Shown: positions 24,214 to 32,610 of the stretch, one piece after another
Numbering within the stretch: the stretch's first letter is position 1
Layout: the number at the start of each line of letters is the position of its first letter
Source: Streptomyces mexicanus
GTDB lineage: Bacteria; Actinomycetota; Actinomycetes; Streptomycetales; Streptomycetaceae
Assembly (NCBI RefSeq): GCF_902506575.1
Contig: NZ_LR732544.1
Location: forward strand, 4,217,046 to 4,259,466
DNA length: 42,421 nucleotides
Reading direction: 5' to 3'
Made by a program: the position numbers and the translations under genes
Notes under the pieces: model-generated
Told to the model about the DNA's origin: nothing
The model's database searches: none
The model's input: only the letters and a program-made list of their open reading frames with translations

Positions 24214-25530
24214 ATGAGCGAACTGCCATATCCATACGAAGCCCCCGTCTCGCAGGCGCTGTTCGACCGTGCGGCGGCCGTCACGCCCGGTGGCGTGAAC
24301 TCGCCGGTGCGTGCCTTTGGTGCCGTGGGCGGTGCGCCCCGGTTCATGGTGTCCGGCAAGGGCGCATACCTGACGGACGCCGACGGGCGGGAGTACGTCG
24401 ACCTCGTGTGCTCCTGGGGTCCGATGATCCTCGGGCACAGCCACCCGGAGGTGATCGCCGCCGTGCAGGAGGCGGTCGCGCGCGGCACGTCCTTCGGCAC
24501 GCCCGGTGAGGGCGAGGTCGCGCTCGCCGAGGAGATGGTCGCGCGCGTCGCGCCGCTGGAGCAGGTGCGGCTGGTCTCCAGCGGGACCGAGGCCACCATG
24601 TCCGCGATCCGGCTGGCCCGCGGGTTCACCCGGCGCACCAAGGTGATCAAGTTCGCCGGGTGCTACCACGGGCACGTCGACGCCCTCCTGGCCTCCGCGG
24701 GGTCGGGGGTGGCCACGTTCGCGCTGCCGGACACGCCCGGTGTCACCGGCGCGCAGGCCGCGGACACGATCGTGCTGCCGTACAACGACCTCGACGCCGT
24801 GCGCGCCGCCTTCGCCGCGCACCCGGACGAGATCGCCTGTGTGATCACCGAGGCCTCGCCCGGCAACATGGGCGTCGTGCCGCCGCTGCCCGGGTTCAAC
24901 CAGGGGCTGAAGGACCTGTGCCGGGACAACGGCGCGCTGTACATCTCCGACGAGGTCATGACCGGGTTCCGTACCAGCCGGGCCGGCTGGTACGGCGTCG
25001 ACGGCGTGGAGCCGGACCTGATGACCTTCGGCAAGGTGATGGGCGGCGGGTTCCCGGCCGCGGCGTTCGGCGGGCGCGCCGACGTCATGGCGCACCTCGC
25101 GCCCGCCGGACCCGTCTACCAGGCGGGCACCCTGTCGGGGAACCCGGTGGCCACCGCCGCGGGCCTGGCCCAGCTGCGCCTGCTCGACGAGGCGGCCTAC
25201 GCGAAGATCGACGACGTCTCGCAGCAGTTGCAGGCCATGGTGTCCGAGGCGCTGACCAAGGAGGGCGTGGCGCACACCCTGCAGAACGCCACCAACATGT
25301 TCTCGGTGTTCTTCACCGACCGGCCGGTGCGCAACTACGAGGACGCCAAGGCGCAGGAGTCGTACCGCTTCACCGCGTTCTTCCACGCGATGCTGGCGCA
25401 CGGCGTCTATCTGCCGCCGTCCTCGTTCGAGTCCTGGTTCGTCTCCACCGCGCACGACGAGCGGGCCCTGCAGCGGATCGCCGACGCCCTGCCGGCGGCG
25501 GCCCGGGCGGCCGCGGAGGCGACGGCATGA
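24214..25530 (+). CDS. hemL: Glutamate-1-semialdehyde 2,1-aminomutase
   Basis: HemL moves the amino group of glutamate-1-semialdehyde to make 5-aminolevulinate, the heme precursor in the C5 pathway. It is a cytoplasmic PLP enzyme (class III aminotransferase fold). The 438-aa length fits. Visible features are [12 protein letters not shown] at the N-terminus, the cofactor-binding [16 protein letters not shown], the Asp-containing [11 protein letters not shown], and the PLP lysine in [17 protein letters not shown] 24214 is preceded by GGAGAAG. Its stop codon overlaps the ATG of the next gene (ATGA). It starts the block hemL, phosphatase, tlpA-like, ccdA, resB, ccsB that mycobacteria also have (Rv0524-Rv0529, from memory), linking heme supply with cytochrome c maturation. 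Confidence 0.98.
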   Translation: MSELPYPYEAPVSQALFDRAAAVTPGGVNSPVRAFGAVGGAPRFMVSGKGAYLTDADGREYVDLVCSWGPMILGHSHPEVIAAVQEAVARGTSFGTPGEGEVALAEEMVARVAPLEQVRLVSSGTEATMSAIRLARGFTRRTKVIKFAGCYHGHVDALLASAGSGVATFALPDTPGVTGAQAADTIVLPYNDLDAVRAAFAAHPDEIACVITEASPGNMGVVPPLPGFNQGLKDLCRDNGALYISDEVMTGFRTSRAGWYGVDGVEPDLMTFGKVMGGGFPAAAFGGRADVMAHLAPAGPVYQAGTLSGNPVATAAGLAQLRLLDEAAYAKIDDVSQQLQAMVSEALTKEGVAHTLQNATNMFSVFFTDRPVRNYEDAKAQESYRFTAFFHAMLAHGVYLPPSSFESWFVSTAHDERALQRIADALPAAARAAAEATA

Positions 25531-26240
25531 GCGAGCACGCGGAGAAGAACCGGCCGACGCAGAAGAAGGACGACATCACCGTCGTCCACCTGATGCGGCA
25601 CGGGGAGGTGGAGAACCCCGAGGGGATCCTGTACGGGCGGCTGCCCGGCTACCACCTGTCCGACCTGGGCCGGCGGATGGCCGAGCGGGTCGCCGAGCAC
25701 CTCGCCTCCCGGGACGTGACCTACGTCGTCGCCTCGCCGCTGGAGCGGGCGCAGGAGACGGCCACGCCCATCGCCAAGGCGCACGGCCTGGACCTCGCCA
25801 CCGACGAGCGGCTGATCGAGGCGGAGAACATCTTCCAGGGCAAGACCTTCGGGGTCGGCGACGGCGCGCTGCGCAAGCCCGCCAACTGGAAGTACCTGGT
25901 CAACCCGTTCAAGCCGTCCTGGGGCGAGCCGTACGTCGACCAGGTGGTGCGCATGATGGGCGCGCTGGACGCGGCGAAGGACGCCGCGCGCGGGCACGAG
26001 GCGGTGGTGGTCAGCCACCAGCTGCCGATCTGGATCGTGCGCTCCTACGTCGAGCGGCGGCGGCTGTGGCACGACCCGCGCAAGCGGCAGTGCACGCTGG
26101 CCTCGCTGACGACGTTCACGTACCGGGGCGACCGGATCGTCTCCGTCGGCTACACCGAGCCGGCCCGCGACCTGGTGCCGGCGCATCTGCTGGCGGGCGC
26201 CAAGCCGGTGAAGGGGCAGGGGAAGGCGTTCGGGGCGTAG
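25527..26240 (+). CDS. Histidine phosphatase (phosphoglycerate mutase-like) family protein
   Basis: The 237-aa soluble protein has the branch-1 signature [15 protein letters not shown] with the phospho-accepting His (residue ~25), and the second catalytic His in [14 protein letters not shown]. The acidic residue and phosphate pocket lie in [11 protein letters not shown] and [13 protein letters not shown]. The substrate is unknown; most family members like this are phosphatases, not mutases. It is translationally coupled to hemL through a four-base overlap, and mycobacteria keep the same pair. A role in heme or cytochrome c synthesis is suggested only by position. A small hairpin follows the stop codon. 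Confidence 0.93.
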   Translation: MSEHAEKNRPTQKKDDITVVHLMRHGEVENPEGILYGRLPGYHLSDLGRRMAERVAEHLASRDVTYVVASPLERAQETATPIAKAHGLDLATDERLIEAENIFQGKTFGVGDGALRKPANWKYLVNPFKPSWGEPYVDQVVRMMGALDAAKDAARGHEAVVVSHQLPIWIVRSYVERRRLWHDPRKRQCTLASLTTFTYRGDRIVSVGYTEPARDLVPAHLLAGAKPVKGQGKAFGA

Positions 26241-26260
26241 CCGCACCGTCGAGGGTGCGG
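26241..26260 (+). terminator. Small hairpin after the histidine phosphatase gene
   Basis: The stem CCGCACC/GGTGCGG (7 bp) with a six-base loop starts directly after the TAG. Confidence 0.55.
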
Positions 26261-26365
26261 CGGCCACGCACCGTAAGGGAACGGTGAGCCTTCCGTCACC
26301 TTCGCACACCTTTCTTACTATCGTTGCGATATTCGTACCGCAGCGGGCAACCTCCGGCTTCGTCG

Positions 26366-26398
26366 CGTCCTCTGTGTGGGTGACCACATCAGAGGACG
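26366..26398. promoter_or_regulatory. 33-base interrupted palindrome in the leader of the lipoprotein gene
   Basis: CGTCCTCTG pairs with CAGAGGACG, and inside these GTGG pairs with CCAC around a four-base loop. It lies 18 bases before the ATG at 26417. It may be an operator for a dimeric regulator or an mRNA hairpin close to the ribosome-binding site. AT-rich sequence (CTTTCTTACTATCGTTGCGATATTCG) at 26310-26336 is the likely promoter area. Confidence 0.55.
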
Positions 26399-26416
26399 TG
26401 ACGAATCGGGGATCTC

Positions 26417-27709
26417 ATGCGCACCTTCTCCCGGAGGGGAATGCTCGGCCTGGGCGCGGGCACCGCGGCCGCCGTCGGACTGGCCGGCTGCGGCGGTCTG
26501 CACTCCTCGGACGGTTCCGATCGCGCCGACGGTTCCGGCGCGGGTGCGCACGGCCGGAGCACGGTGCAGCCCGCCCGGCCCATCGGGGACGGCTCGACGG
26601 CGTTCACCGGCAAGCAGCCGCACCAGCCGGCCGCGCCCGTGCCGCTGGAGCCGGGGCAGACCCCGCCGCAGTTCGTCGTCTTCTCCTGGGACGGCGCCGG
26701 CGAGGTCGGCAACGGCCTCTTCCCGCGCTTTTTGGACCTGGCCAAGGAGCACGGCGCGCACATGACCTTCTTCCTCTCCGGGCTGTACCTGCTGCCGGAG
26801 GCGAAGAAGCGCCTGTACGACCCGCCGAACAACCCCCGTGGCGCCTCCGACATCGGCTACCTGACCGACGAGCACATCAAGGCCACCCTCGCCAACGTCC
26901 GCCGCGCCTGGCTGGAGGGCCACGAGATCGGCACCCACTTCAACGGCCACTTCTGCTCCGGCCACGGCACGGTCGCGAACTGGACGCCGGCGCAGTGGCG
27001 CAGCGAGATCGAGCAGGCGAAGGCGTTCGTCAAGCAGTGGCGGACCAACACCGGCTGGCACGAGCTGCCCTCCCTGCCGTTCGACTACGACAAGGAACTC
27101 GTCGGCGGCCGCACCCCCTGCCTGCTCGGCCAGAACCAGCTGCTGCCCACCGCCCGCGAGCTGGGCTGGCGCTACGACGCCTCCTCGCCCGGCGGCCGGC
27201 AGGTGTGGCCGGTCAAGCGGCAGGGCATATGGGACCTCCCGCTGCAGCAGATACCTTTCCCCGGCCGTTCCTTCGAGGTCCTCTCGATGGACTACAACAT
27301 GCTGGCCAACCAGTCCGTGAACTCCACCAAGGCCCCCGCGTACCACTACCCCGCCTGGCGCCGCCAGTCCGCCCAGGCCTACATCGCCGGCTTCCAGCGG
27401 GCCTACGAGACGAACCGGGCGCCGTTCTTCATCGGCAACCACTTCGAGCAGTGGAACGGCGGCATCTACATGGACTCCGTCGAGGAGGCTTTCAAGCACA
27501 TCGCGCGGGAGAAGGAGAAGGGCGCGGACGTGCGCCTGGTCTCCTTCCGGCAGTTCGTCGACTGGCTGGACGTGCAGAAGCCCGAGGTCCTCGCCAAGCT
27601 GCGCACCCTGGAGGTCGGGCAGCGGCCGGCCGGTGGCTGGAAGGAGTTCCTGAAGGAGACACCGGCCACCGGCACGCGCGGCGGGCAAGGGGTGCACAGC
27701 GCCGCCTGA
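26417..27709 (+). CDS. Polysaccharide deacetylase-like secreted lipoprotein
   Basis: The 430-aa protein starts MRTFSRRGMLGLGAGTAAAV, a twin-arginine-type signal (SRRGMLGLG), and then has a lipobox LAGC with the lipid-accepting Cys at about residue 29. A linker to ~75 follows. The rest looks like a NodB/polysaccharide-deacetylase barrel: FVVFSWDGAGEVG at the place of the usual TFDDG motif, HMTFFLSGLYLL, and GHEIGTHFNGHFC at the place of the SHTxxH zinc motif. The paired Asp of the first motif and the exact second motif are altered, so it may not be an active deacetylase. It lies between the phosphatase and tlpA-like genes, where mycobacteria have none. It probably acts on cell-surface glycans at the membrane's outer face. 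Confidence 0.85.
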   Translation: MRTFSRRGMLGLGAGTAAAVGLAGCGGLHSSDGSDRADGSGAGAHGRSTVQPARPIGDGSTAFTGKQPHQPAAPVPLEPGQTPPQFVVFSWDGAGEVGNGLFPRFLDLAKEHGAHMTFFLSGLYLLPEAKKRLYDPPNNPRGASDIGYLTDEHIKATLANVRRAWLEGHEIGTHFNGHFCSGHGTVANWTPAQWRSEIEQAKAFVKQWRTNTGWHELPSLPFDYDKELVGGRTPCLLGQNQLLPTARELGWRYDASSPGGRQVWPVKRQGIWDLPLQQIPFPGRSFEVLSMDYNMLANQSVNSTKAPAYHYPAWRRQSAQAYIAGFQRAYETNRAPFFIGNHFEQWNGGIYMDSVEEAFKHIAREKEKGADVRLVSFRQFVDWLDVQKPEVLAKLRTLEVGQRPAGGWKEFLKETPATGTRGGQGVHSAA

Positions 27710-27775
27710 AATGCGGTTTTCCGCCCAGCAGGGGGGTGCGCAAGATCCCCGGAACAGGCATGCGAAACTTTTCAC

Positions 27776-28441
27776 ATGAGTGCCGCCAGCCGCGCCCCCC
27801 AGTGCTCGAACCGGGCGAACCGTACGTCCCGTCCGCACCGCACGCGCACCGCCCGTGCCCGCGGCCGCGCCGCCCTGCTCACCGCCGGCACCGCCGCCGC
27901 GGCACTCGTCCTGACCGCGTGCGGCTCCGGCGGCACCTCCGGCGGCTCGGGCAACACCCACTTCATCACCGGCTCCGACGGCATCGCGACGGTGAAGAAG
28001 AGCGAGCGCAAGCCCGCCCCCGACCTGTCCGGCAAGACCATCGACGGCAAGCAGCTCGACCTCGCCTCCTACAAGGGCAAGGTCGTCGTCCTCAACGTCT
28101 GGGGCTCGTGGTGCTCGCCCTGCCGGGCCGAGGCGCCGAACCTGGTGAAGGTCGCCAAGGAGACCGCCCCCCAGGGCGTGCAGTTCGTCGGCATCAACAC
28201 CCGCGACACCAGCCCCCAGCCGGCCCAGCAGTTCGAGAAGAGCTTCGGCGTGCCGTACCCGAGCCTGTACGACCCCGTCGGCAAGCTCATGCTCCGCTTC
28301 AAGAAGGGCACGCTCAACCCGCAGCTCATCCCGACCACGCTGGTCATCGACCGGGACGGGAAGATCGCCGCCCGCGCCCTGCAGGCGCTCAGCGAGGAGA
28401 AGCTGCGCAAGATGCTCGCCCCGGTCGTCGCGGAGAAGTGA
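27776..28441 (+). CDS. TlpA/ResA-like thioredoxin lipoprotein
   Basis: This membrane-tethered extracytoplasmic thioredoxin keeps the cysteines of apocytochrome c reduced before heme attachment. The 221-aa protein has a long Arg-rich N-terminus, a hydrophobic stretch, and a lipobox ending LTAC (Cys49). A thioredoxin domain of the AhpC/TSA type follows, with the redox motif WCSPC (Cys113, Cys116). NVWGSWCSPCRAEAPNLVK and the cis-Pro segment LIPTTLVIDRDG are typical of TlpA/ResA. The start is ATG 27776. It lies six bases before ccdA and is clearly in the same operon. Confidence 0.94.
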   Translation: MSAASRAPQCSNRANRTSRPHRTRTARARGRAALLTAGTAAAALVLTACGSGGTSGGSGNTHFITGSDGIATVKKSERKPAPDLSGKTIDGKQLDLASYKGKVVVLNVWGSWCSPCRAEAPNLVKVAKETAPQGVQFVGINTRDTSPQPAQQFEKSFGVPYPSLYDPVGKLMLRFKKGTLNPQLIPTTLVIDRDGKIAARALQALSEEKLRKMLAPVVAEK

Positions 28442-28447
28442 GCCGTC

Positions 28448-29209
28448 GTGCTACTGGCCGCAGCCACTGACCCCAACCAGACGGTGTTCAGCGGAGCCCT
28501 CCTGCTCGCGCTGCCCGTCGCCGTGCTCGGCGGGCTCGTCTCCTTCTTCTCCCCGTGCGTGCTGCCGCTCGTGCCCGGCTACCTGTCCTATGTGACGGGG
28601 GTCACCGGCACCGACCTGGCCGAGGCCCGGCGCGGCCGGATGGCCACCGGCGCCACCCTGTTCGTGCTCGGCTTCACGGTCGTGTTCGTCTCCGGCGGCG
28701 CGCTGTTCGGGTTCTTCGGGCAGACCCTGCAGGACTACAAGGGCACCCTGTCCAAGGTGCTCGGCGTGATCATGATCCTCATGGGGCTGTTCTTCATGGG
28801 GATGCTGCCCTGGCTCACCCAGCGGGAGTTCCGCCTGCACAAGCGGCCGGCCGCCGGACTGGTCGGCGCGCCCGTGCTCGGGGCCCTGTTCGGGGTCGGC
28901 TGGACCCCCTGCATCGGCCCCACCCTCGCCTCCGTCGTGGCCCTGTCCTCCAACCAGGCCAGCGCCGGACGCGGTGCCCTGCTGACCGTCGCCTACTGCG
29001 CCGGCCTCGGCATCCCGTTCGTGCTCACCGCCGTCGCCTTCCGCAAGGCCCTCGGCGCCTTCGGCTGGGTCAAGCGCCACTATGTGTGGGTGATGCGCAT
29101 CGGCGGCACGATGATGATCGTCACCGGCCTGCTGCTGCTGACCGGTGCCTGGGACCGGCTGGTGCAACAGATGCAGACCTGGTCCACCGGCTTCACTGTG
29201 GGGATCTGA
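28448..29209 (+). CDS. ccdA: CcdA, thiol-disulfide electron carrier of cytochrome c biogenesis
   Basis: CcdA passes electrons from cytoplasmic thioredoxin across the membrane to the ResA/TlpA-like protein. The 253-aa protein has six predicted membrane helices and the two key cysteines in SFFSPCVLPLVPGYLSY (Cys37) and GVGWTPCIGPTL (Cys155). The start is GTG 28448, seven bases after the stop codon of the thioredoxin gene. It ends three bases before resB. Confidence 0.96.
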   Translation: MLLAAATDPNQTVFSGALLLALPVAVLGGLVSFFSPCVLPLVPGYLSYVTGVTGTDLAEARRGRMATGATLFVLGFTVVFVSGGALFGFFGQTLQDYKGTLSKVLGVIMILMGLFFMGMLPWLTQREFRLHKRPAAGLVGAPVLGALFGVGWTPCIGPTLASVVALSSNQASAGRGALLTVAYCAGLGIPFVLTAVAFRKALGAFGWVKRHYVWVMRIGGTMMIVTGLLLLTGAWDRLVQQMQTWSTGFTVGI

Positions 29210-29212
29210 TCC

Positions 29213-31024
29213 ATGAGCAAGACGACACCGGACACCGGCGCCGACGCGCCCCGGACCGCCCCGCCCACCGGCGCGGACGACCTGGGCGCGGCCGGCGCGC
29301 AGCTGTCCACCGCCCCCACCGAGACGGCCGTCCCCGGCTCCTTCGGCGGCACCCGCGCCCCCGGCCTGACCGGCTGGCTCACCTGGACGGTGCGCGAGGC
29401 CGTCGGCTGGGTGCGCTGGTTCTGGCGGCAGCTGACCTCCATGCGGGTCGCGCTGCTGCTGCTGTTCCTGCTCTCCCTCGGCGCCATCCCGGGCTCGCTG
29501 ATCCCGCAGAACGGCAGCGACGCGATGAAGGTCGAGACCTTCAAGCAGTCCCACAAGACGCTCGGGCCGATCTACGACAAGCTCGGCCTGTTCCACGTCT
29601 ACAGCTCGGTGTGGTTCTCCGCGATCTACATCCTGCTGTTCGTCTCCCTCATCGGCTGCATCGTCCCGCGCACCTGGCAGTTCGTCGGCCAGCTGCGCGG
29701 CCGCCCGCCGGGCGCCCCCCGGCGGCTGAGCCGGCTGCCGGCCTACGCCACCTGGCGCACCGAGGCCGCGCCCGAGGAGGTCCGCGAGGCCGCGCTGAAG
29801 ATCCTCAAGCGGCGGCGCTTCCGCGCCCACACCGCCGGGGACGCCGTCGCCGCGGAGAAGGGCTATCTGCGCGAGGCCGGCAACCTGGTCTTCCACATCG
29901 CGTTGATCGTGATGCTGATCGCCTTCGCCTGGGGCCAGCTGTTCAAGACCGAGGGCGACAAGCTCATCGTCGAGGGCGACGGCTTCGCGAACACCCTCAC
30001 CCAGTACGACGACTTCAAGTCGGGCAACCTCTTCGACGACGACAACCTGGTGCCGTTCAGCTTCACCCTGAAGAAGTTCACCGCCACCTACGAGCGCAGC
30101 GGACCCAACAGGGGCACCGCGCGCACCTTCCAGGCCGCCGTCGACTACAGCGTGGGCGCCGACGGCGCGACCAAGCACAAGACCATCAAGGTCAACCACC
30201 CGCTGGAGATCGACGACGCCAAGGTCTACCTCGTCAGCCACGGCTACGCCCCGACCGTGACCGTCCGCGACGGCAAGGGCAAGGTCGTCTACCACCAGGC
30301 CGTGCCGCTGCTGCCGCTGGACTCCAACGAGACCTCGCAGGGCGCGATCAAGGTCATGGACGGCTACACGAACCCGCAGGGCAAGAGCGAGCAGCTCGGC
30401 TTCGCCGCGTTCTTCGTGCCCACCTTCGCGGGCGCCGGCCAGGGCTCGATGTTCTCCCAGTTCCCCGGCCTGGACTTCCCCGTGCTGGCGCTCGGCGCCT
30501 ACCACGGCGACCTGGGCGTGGACGCGGGCGTGCCGCAGAACGTGTACCAGCTGGACACCAAGAACCCCGCCCTGAAGCCGTTCAAGGACGCCAAGGGCAA
30601 CATCCTCAAGGCGCGCCTGCTGCCCGGCGAGACCATGAAGCTGCCGAACGGCGCCGGCTCCATCACCTTCGACAAGGACATCAAGGAGTGGGCCGGCTTC
30701 CAGATCGTGCAGCAGCCCGGCCAGGGCTGGGCCCTGACCGGCGCCGTCGCCGCCCTCGCCGGACTGGCCGGTTCGCTGTTCATCCAGCGCCGCCGCGTGT
30801 GGGTGCGCGCCGTGCGGGGTGCCGACGGCCTGACGGTCGTCGAGGTCGCCGGCCTCGGCCGCAGCGAGTCCGCCAAGCTCCCCGAGGAGATCGGCGACCT
30901 GGCCGCCCTGGTCCACGACACGGCACCGACCCACCCCGACTCCGACTCCGATCCCGACGCCGCCCCCGACCGGGAGCCGGACGCCGTCACCCCCGTACCC
31001 GCCGAAGGGGAGCCAAAGAAGTGA
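29213..31024 (+). CDS. resB: ResB, cytochrome c biogenesis protein
   Basis: ResB (Ccs1) works with CcsB/ResC to move heme outward and attach it to apocytochrome c (System II). The 603-aa protein has a variable cytoplasmic N-terminus, three membrane helices near residues 78-95 (MRVALLLLFLLSLGAIPGSLIPQ), 130-150 and 220-240, a large extracytoplasmic domain (~245-500), and a fourth helix (GWALTGAVAALAGLAGSLFI, ~503-523). The tail is acidic. Start ATG 29213. Its TGA overlaps the GTG of ccsB (GTGA), indicating coupled translation. Confidence 0.95.
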   Translation: MSKTTPDTGADAPRTAPPTGADDLGAAGAQLSTAPTETAVPGSFGGTRAPGLTGWLTWTVREAVGWVRWFWRQLTSMRVALLLLFLLSLGAIPGSLIPQNGSDAMKVETFKQSHKTLGPIYDKLGLFHVYSSVWFSAIYILLFVSLIGCIVPRTWQFVGQLRGRPPGAPRRLSRLPAYATWRTEAAPEEVREAALKILKRRRFRAHTAGDAVAAEKGYLREAGNLVFHIALIVMLIAFAWGQLFKTEGDKLIVEGDGFANTLTQYDDFKSGNLFDDDNLVPFSFTLKKFTATYERSGPNRGTARTFQAAVDYSVGADGATKHKTIKVNHPLEIDDAKVYLVSHGYAPTVTVRDGKGKVVYHQAVPLLPLDSNETSQGAIKVMDGYTNPQGKSEQLGFAAFFVPTFAGAGQGSMFSQFPGLDFPVLALGAYHGDLGVDAGVPQNVYQLDTKNPALKPFKDAKGNILKARLLPGETMKLPNGAGSITFDKDIKEWAGFQIVQQPGQGWALTGAVAALAGLAGSLFIQRRRVWVRAVRGADGLTVVEVAGLGRSESAKLPEEIGDLAALVHDTAPTHPDSDSDPDAAPDREPDAVTPVPAEGEPKK

Positions 31025-32136
31025 CTCTCGCCGCACCGATCCAGTTGGCCGTCGCGACCAACGAACATCTCGCGCACATCAGCAACACGCTGATCTACTC
31101 CGCGATGGCCGTCTACACCCTGGCCTTCTTCGCCTACATCGCCGAATGGCTCTTCGGCAGCCGCAGCAAGGTGGGCCGCACCGCCGCCGCGCTGACCGCC
31201 GAGAAGAACGAGAAGAAGGCGGCCGCCACGGCCCAGGGCCCGGCGGTCACGGTGAAGTCCGCGGGCGGCACCGCCGTCCTGGAGCGGCCCAAGGTCGTCG
31301 TCCGGTCCGCGGCCGGCTCGCGTGACGTGCCCGACGGGCCCGGCGCGCACGGCGGGGACGAGCAGGGCGACCTGTACGGGCGGATCGCCATCTCCCTGAC
31401 CGCGCTCGCCTTCCTGGTGGAGCTGGGCGGCGTCGTCACCCGCGCCGCGTCCGTGGAGCGGGCGCCGTGGGGCAACATGTACGAGTTCAACATCACCTTC
31501 TCCACGGTCGCGGTCGGCGTCTACCTCGCGCTGCTCGCCCTGAAGAAGAACGTGCGCTGGCTCGGCCTGTTCCTGACCACCACGGTCCTGCTCGACCTCG
31601 GCCTCGCGGTCACCGTCCTGTACACGGCCAGCGACCAGCTGGTCCCCGCGCTGCACTCGTACTGGCTGTACATCCACGTCTCCACCGCGATCCTGTGCGG
31701 CGCGGTCTTCTACGTCGGCGCGGTCGGCACCCTGCTGTACCTGTTCAAGGACGCCTACGAGAGCAAGGTCGCCGCGGGCGGCAAGCCCGGGCGCTTCGCG
31801 ACCTCGGTGCTGGAGCGGCTGCCCGCCTCCGCGTCCCTGGACAAGTTCTCCTACCGCGTGAACGCCGCCGTCTTCCCGCTGTGGACGTTCACGATCATCG
31901 CCGGTGCCATCTGGGCCGAGTCCGCCTGGGGCCGGTACTGGGGCTGGGACCCCAAGGAGACCTGGGCCTTCATCACCTGGGTCGCCTACGCCTGCTACCT
32001 GCACGCCCGCTCGACGGCCGGCTGGAAGGGCCGCAAGGCCGCGTACATCGCGCTCATCGCCTTCGCCTGCTGGCTGTTCAACTACTACGGCGTGAACATC
32101 TTCGTCGGCGGCAAGCACTCCTACGCGGGCGTGTGA
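31021..32136 (+). CDS. ccsB: CcsB/ResC, heme-handling cytochrome c assembly protein
   Basis: This is the partner of ResB. The 371-aa protein carries the heme-binding tryptophan-rich motif WGRYWGWDPKETW (303-315) and external histidines on the flanking loops, including His212 and His219 (LHSYWLYIHVSTA). It has about eight membrane helices. Between the first helix (~23-45) and the second (~122-140) lies a charged, Ala/Lys-rich cytoplasmic linker of ~75 residues that is not part of the core fold. The start is GTG 31021, overlapping the resB stop codon; the frame is open far upstream but that is a shadow. It is the last gene of the cluster. Confidence 0.96.
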   Translation: MTLAAPIQLAVATNEHLAHISNTLIYSAMAVYTLAFFAYIAEWLFGSRSKVGRTAAALTAEKNEKKAAATAQGPAVTVKSAGGTAVLERPKVVVRSAAGSRDVPDGPGAHGGDEQGDLYGRIAISLTALAFLVELGGVVTRAASVERAPWGNMYEFNITFSTVAVGVYLALLALKKNVRWLGLFLTTTVLLDLGLAVTVLYTASDQLVPALHSYWLYIHVSTAILCGAVFYVGAVGTLLYLFKDAYESKVAAGGKPGRFATSVLERLPASASLDKFSYRVNAAVFPLWTFTIIAGAIWAESAWGRYWGWDPKETWAFITWVAYACYLHARSTAGWKGRKAAYIALIAFACWLFNYYGVNIFVGGKHSYAGV

Positions 32137-32193
32137 GCGCCCCGCCGTCCGGGCACGGGTGCACCGGGCGCGGCGGCGCGGCACGCTGGTGTC

Positions 32194-32595
32194 ATGACCG
32201 GATCCATCGAACAGGGCATCAGCCAGACCCACGGGAACACCCACCTGCTGCACTTCCTGGTGCGGCTTCCCCGGCCCATGGAGAAGGTCTGGCCGGCGCT
32301 GTCCACCCCCGACGGGCTCGCGGGATGGTTCACCGCCGCCGACGAACTCCAGCCCCGGCTCGGCGGCGCGGTCACCCTGCGCGGCCTGGGCAGCGGCCGG
32401 ATCACCGCGTGGGACGTGGACCGGATCGCCGAGTACACCCTCCAGGACGGCGGGCGCCTGCGCTTCCACCTGGAACGGGACGGCGAGAGCGCCTGCGTGC
32501 TGCGCTTCACCCACGAGTTCCGGGGCGAGCAGGAGTCGGAGGCGGGCTGGCGGGCCCGCTTCGAACGGCTGATCGAGCAGCTGGCCGGCTCCTAG
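32194..32595 (+). CDS. SRPBCC (AHSA1-like) domain protein
   Basis: The 133-aa soluble protein has the AHSA1/START-type fold pattern: FLVRLPRPMEKVWPALSTPDGLAGWFTAADELQPRLGGAVTL, then YTLQDGGRLRFHLERDGE and LRFTHEF, ending in an amphipathic helix (WRARFERLIEQLAG). This fold binds hydrophobic ligands; the ligand is unknown. The start is ATG 32194; CACGCT six bases before may be a poor -10 box. It lies 57 bases after ccsB and converges on the oxygenase gene with a gap of 15 bases and no hairpin. Confidence 0.88.
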   Translation: MTGSIEQGISQTHGNTHLLHFLVRLPRPMEKVWPALSTPDGLAGWFTAADELQPRLGGAVTLRGLGSGRITAWDVDRIAEYTLQDGGRLRFHLERDGESACVLRFTHEFRGEQESEAGWRARFERLIEQLAGS

Positions 32596-32610
32596 GAGCG
32601 GCGATCGCGC

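Noticed and set aside
28451..31036. 861-codon open frame on the minus strand opposite ccdA/resB
   Set aside because: It lies opposite genes with clear domains. Long antisense frames are normal in GC-rich DNA, and its product is low-complexity with no known domain.
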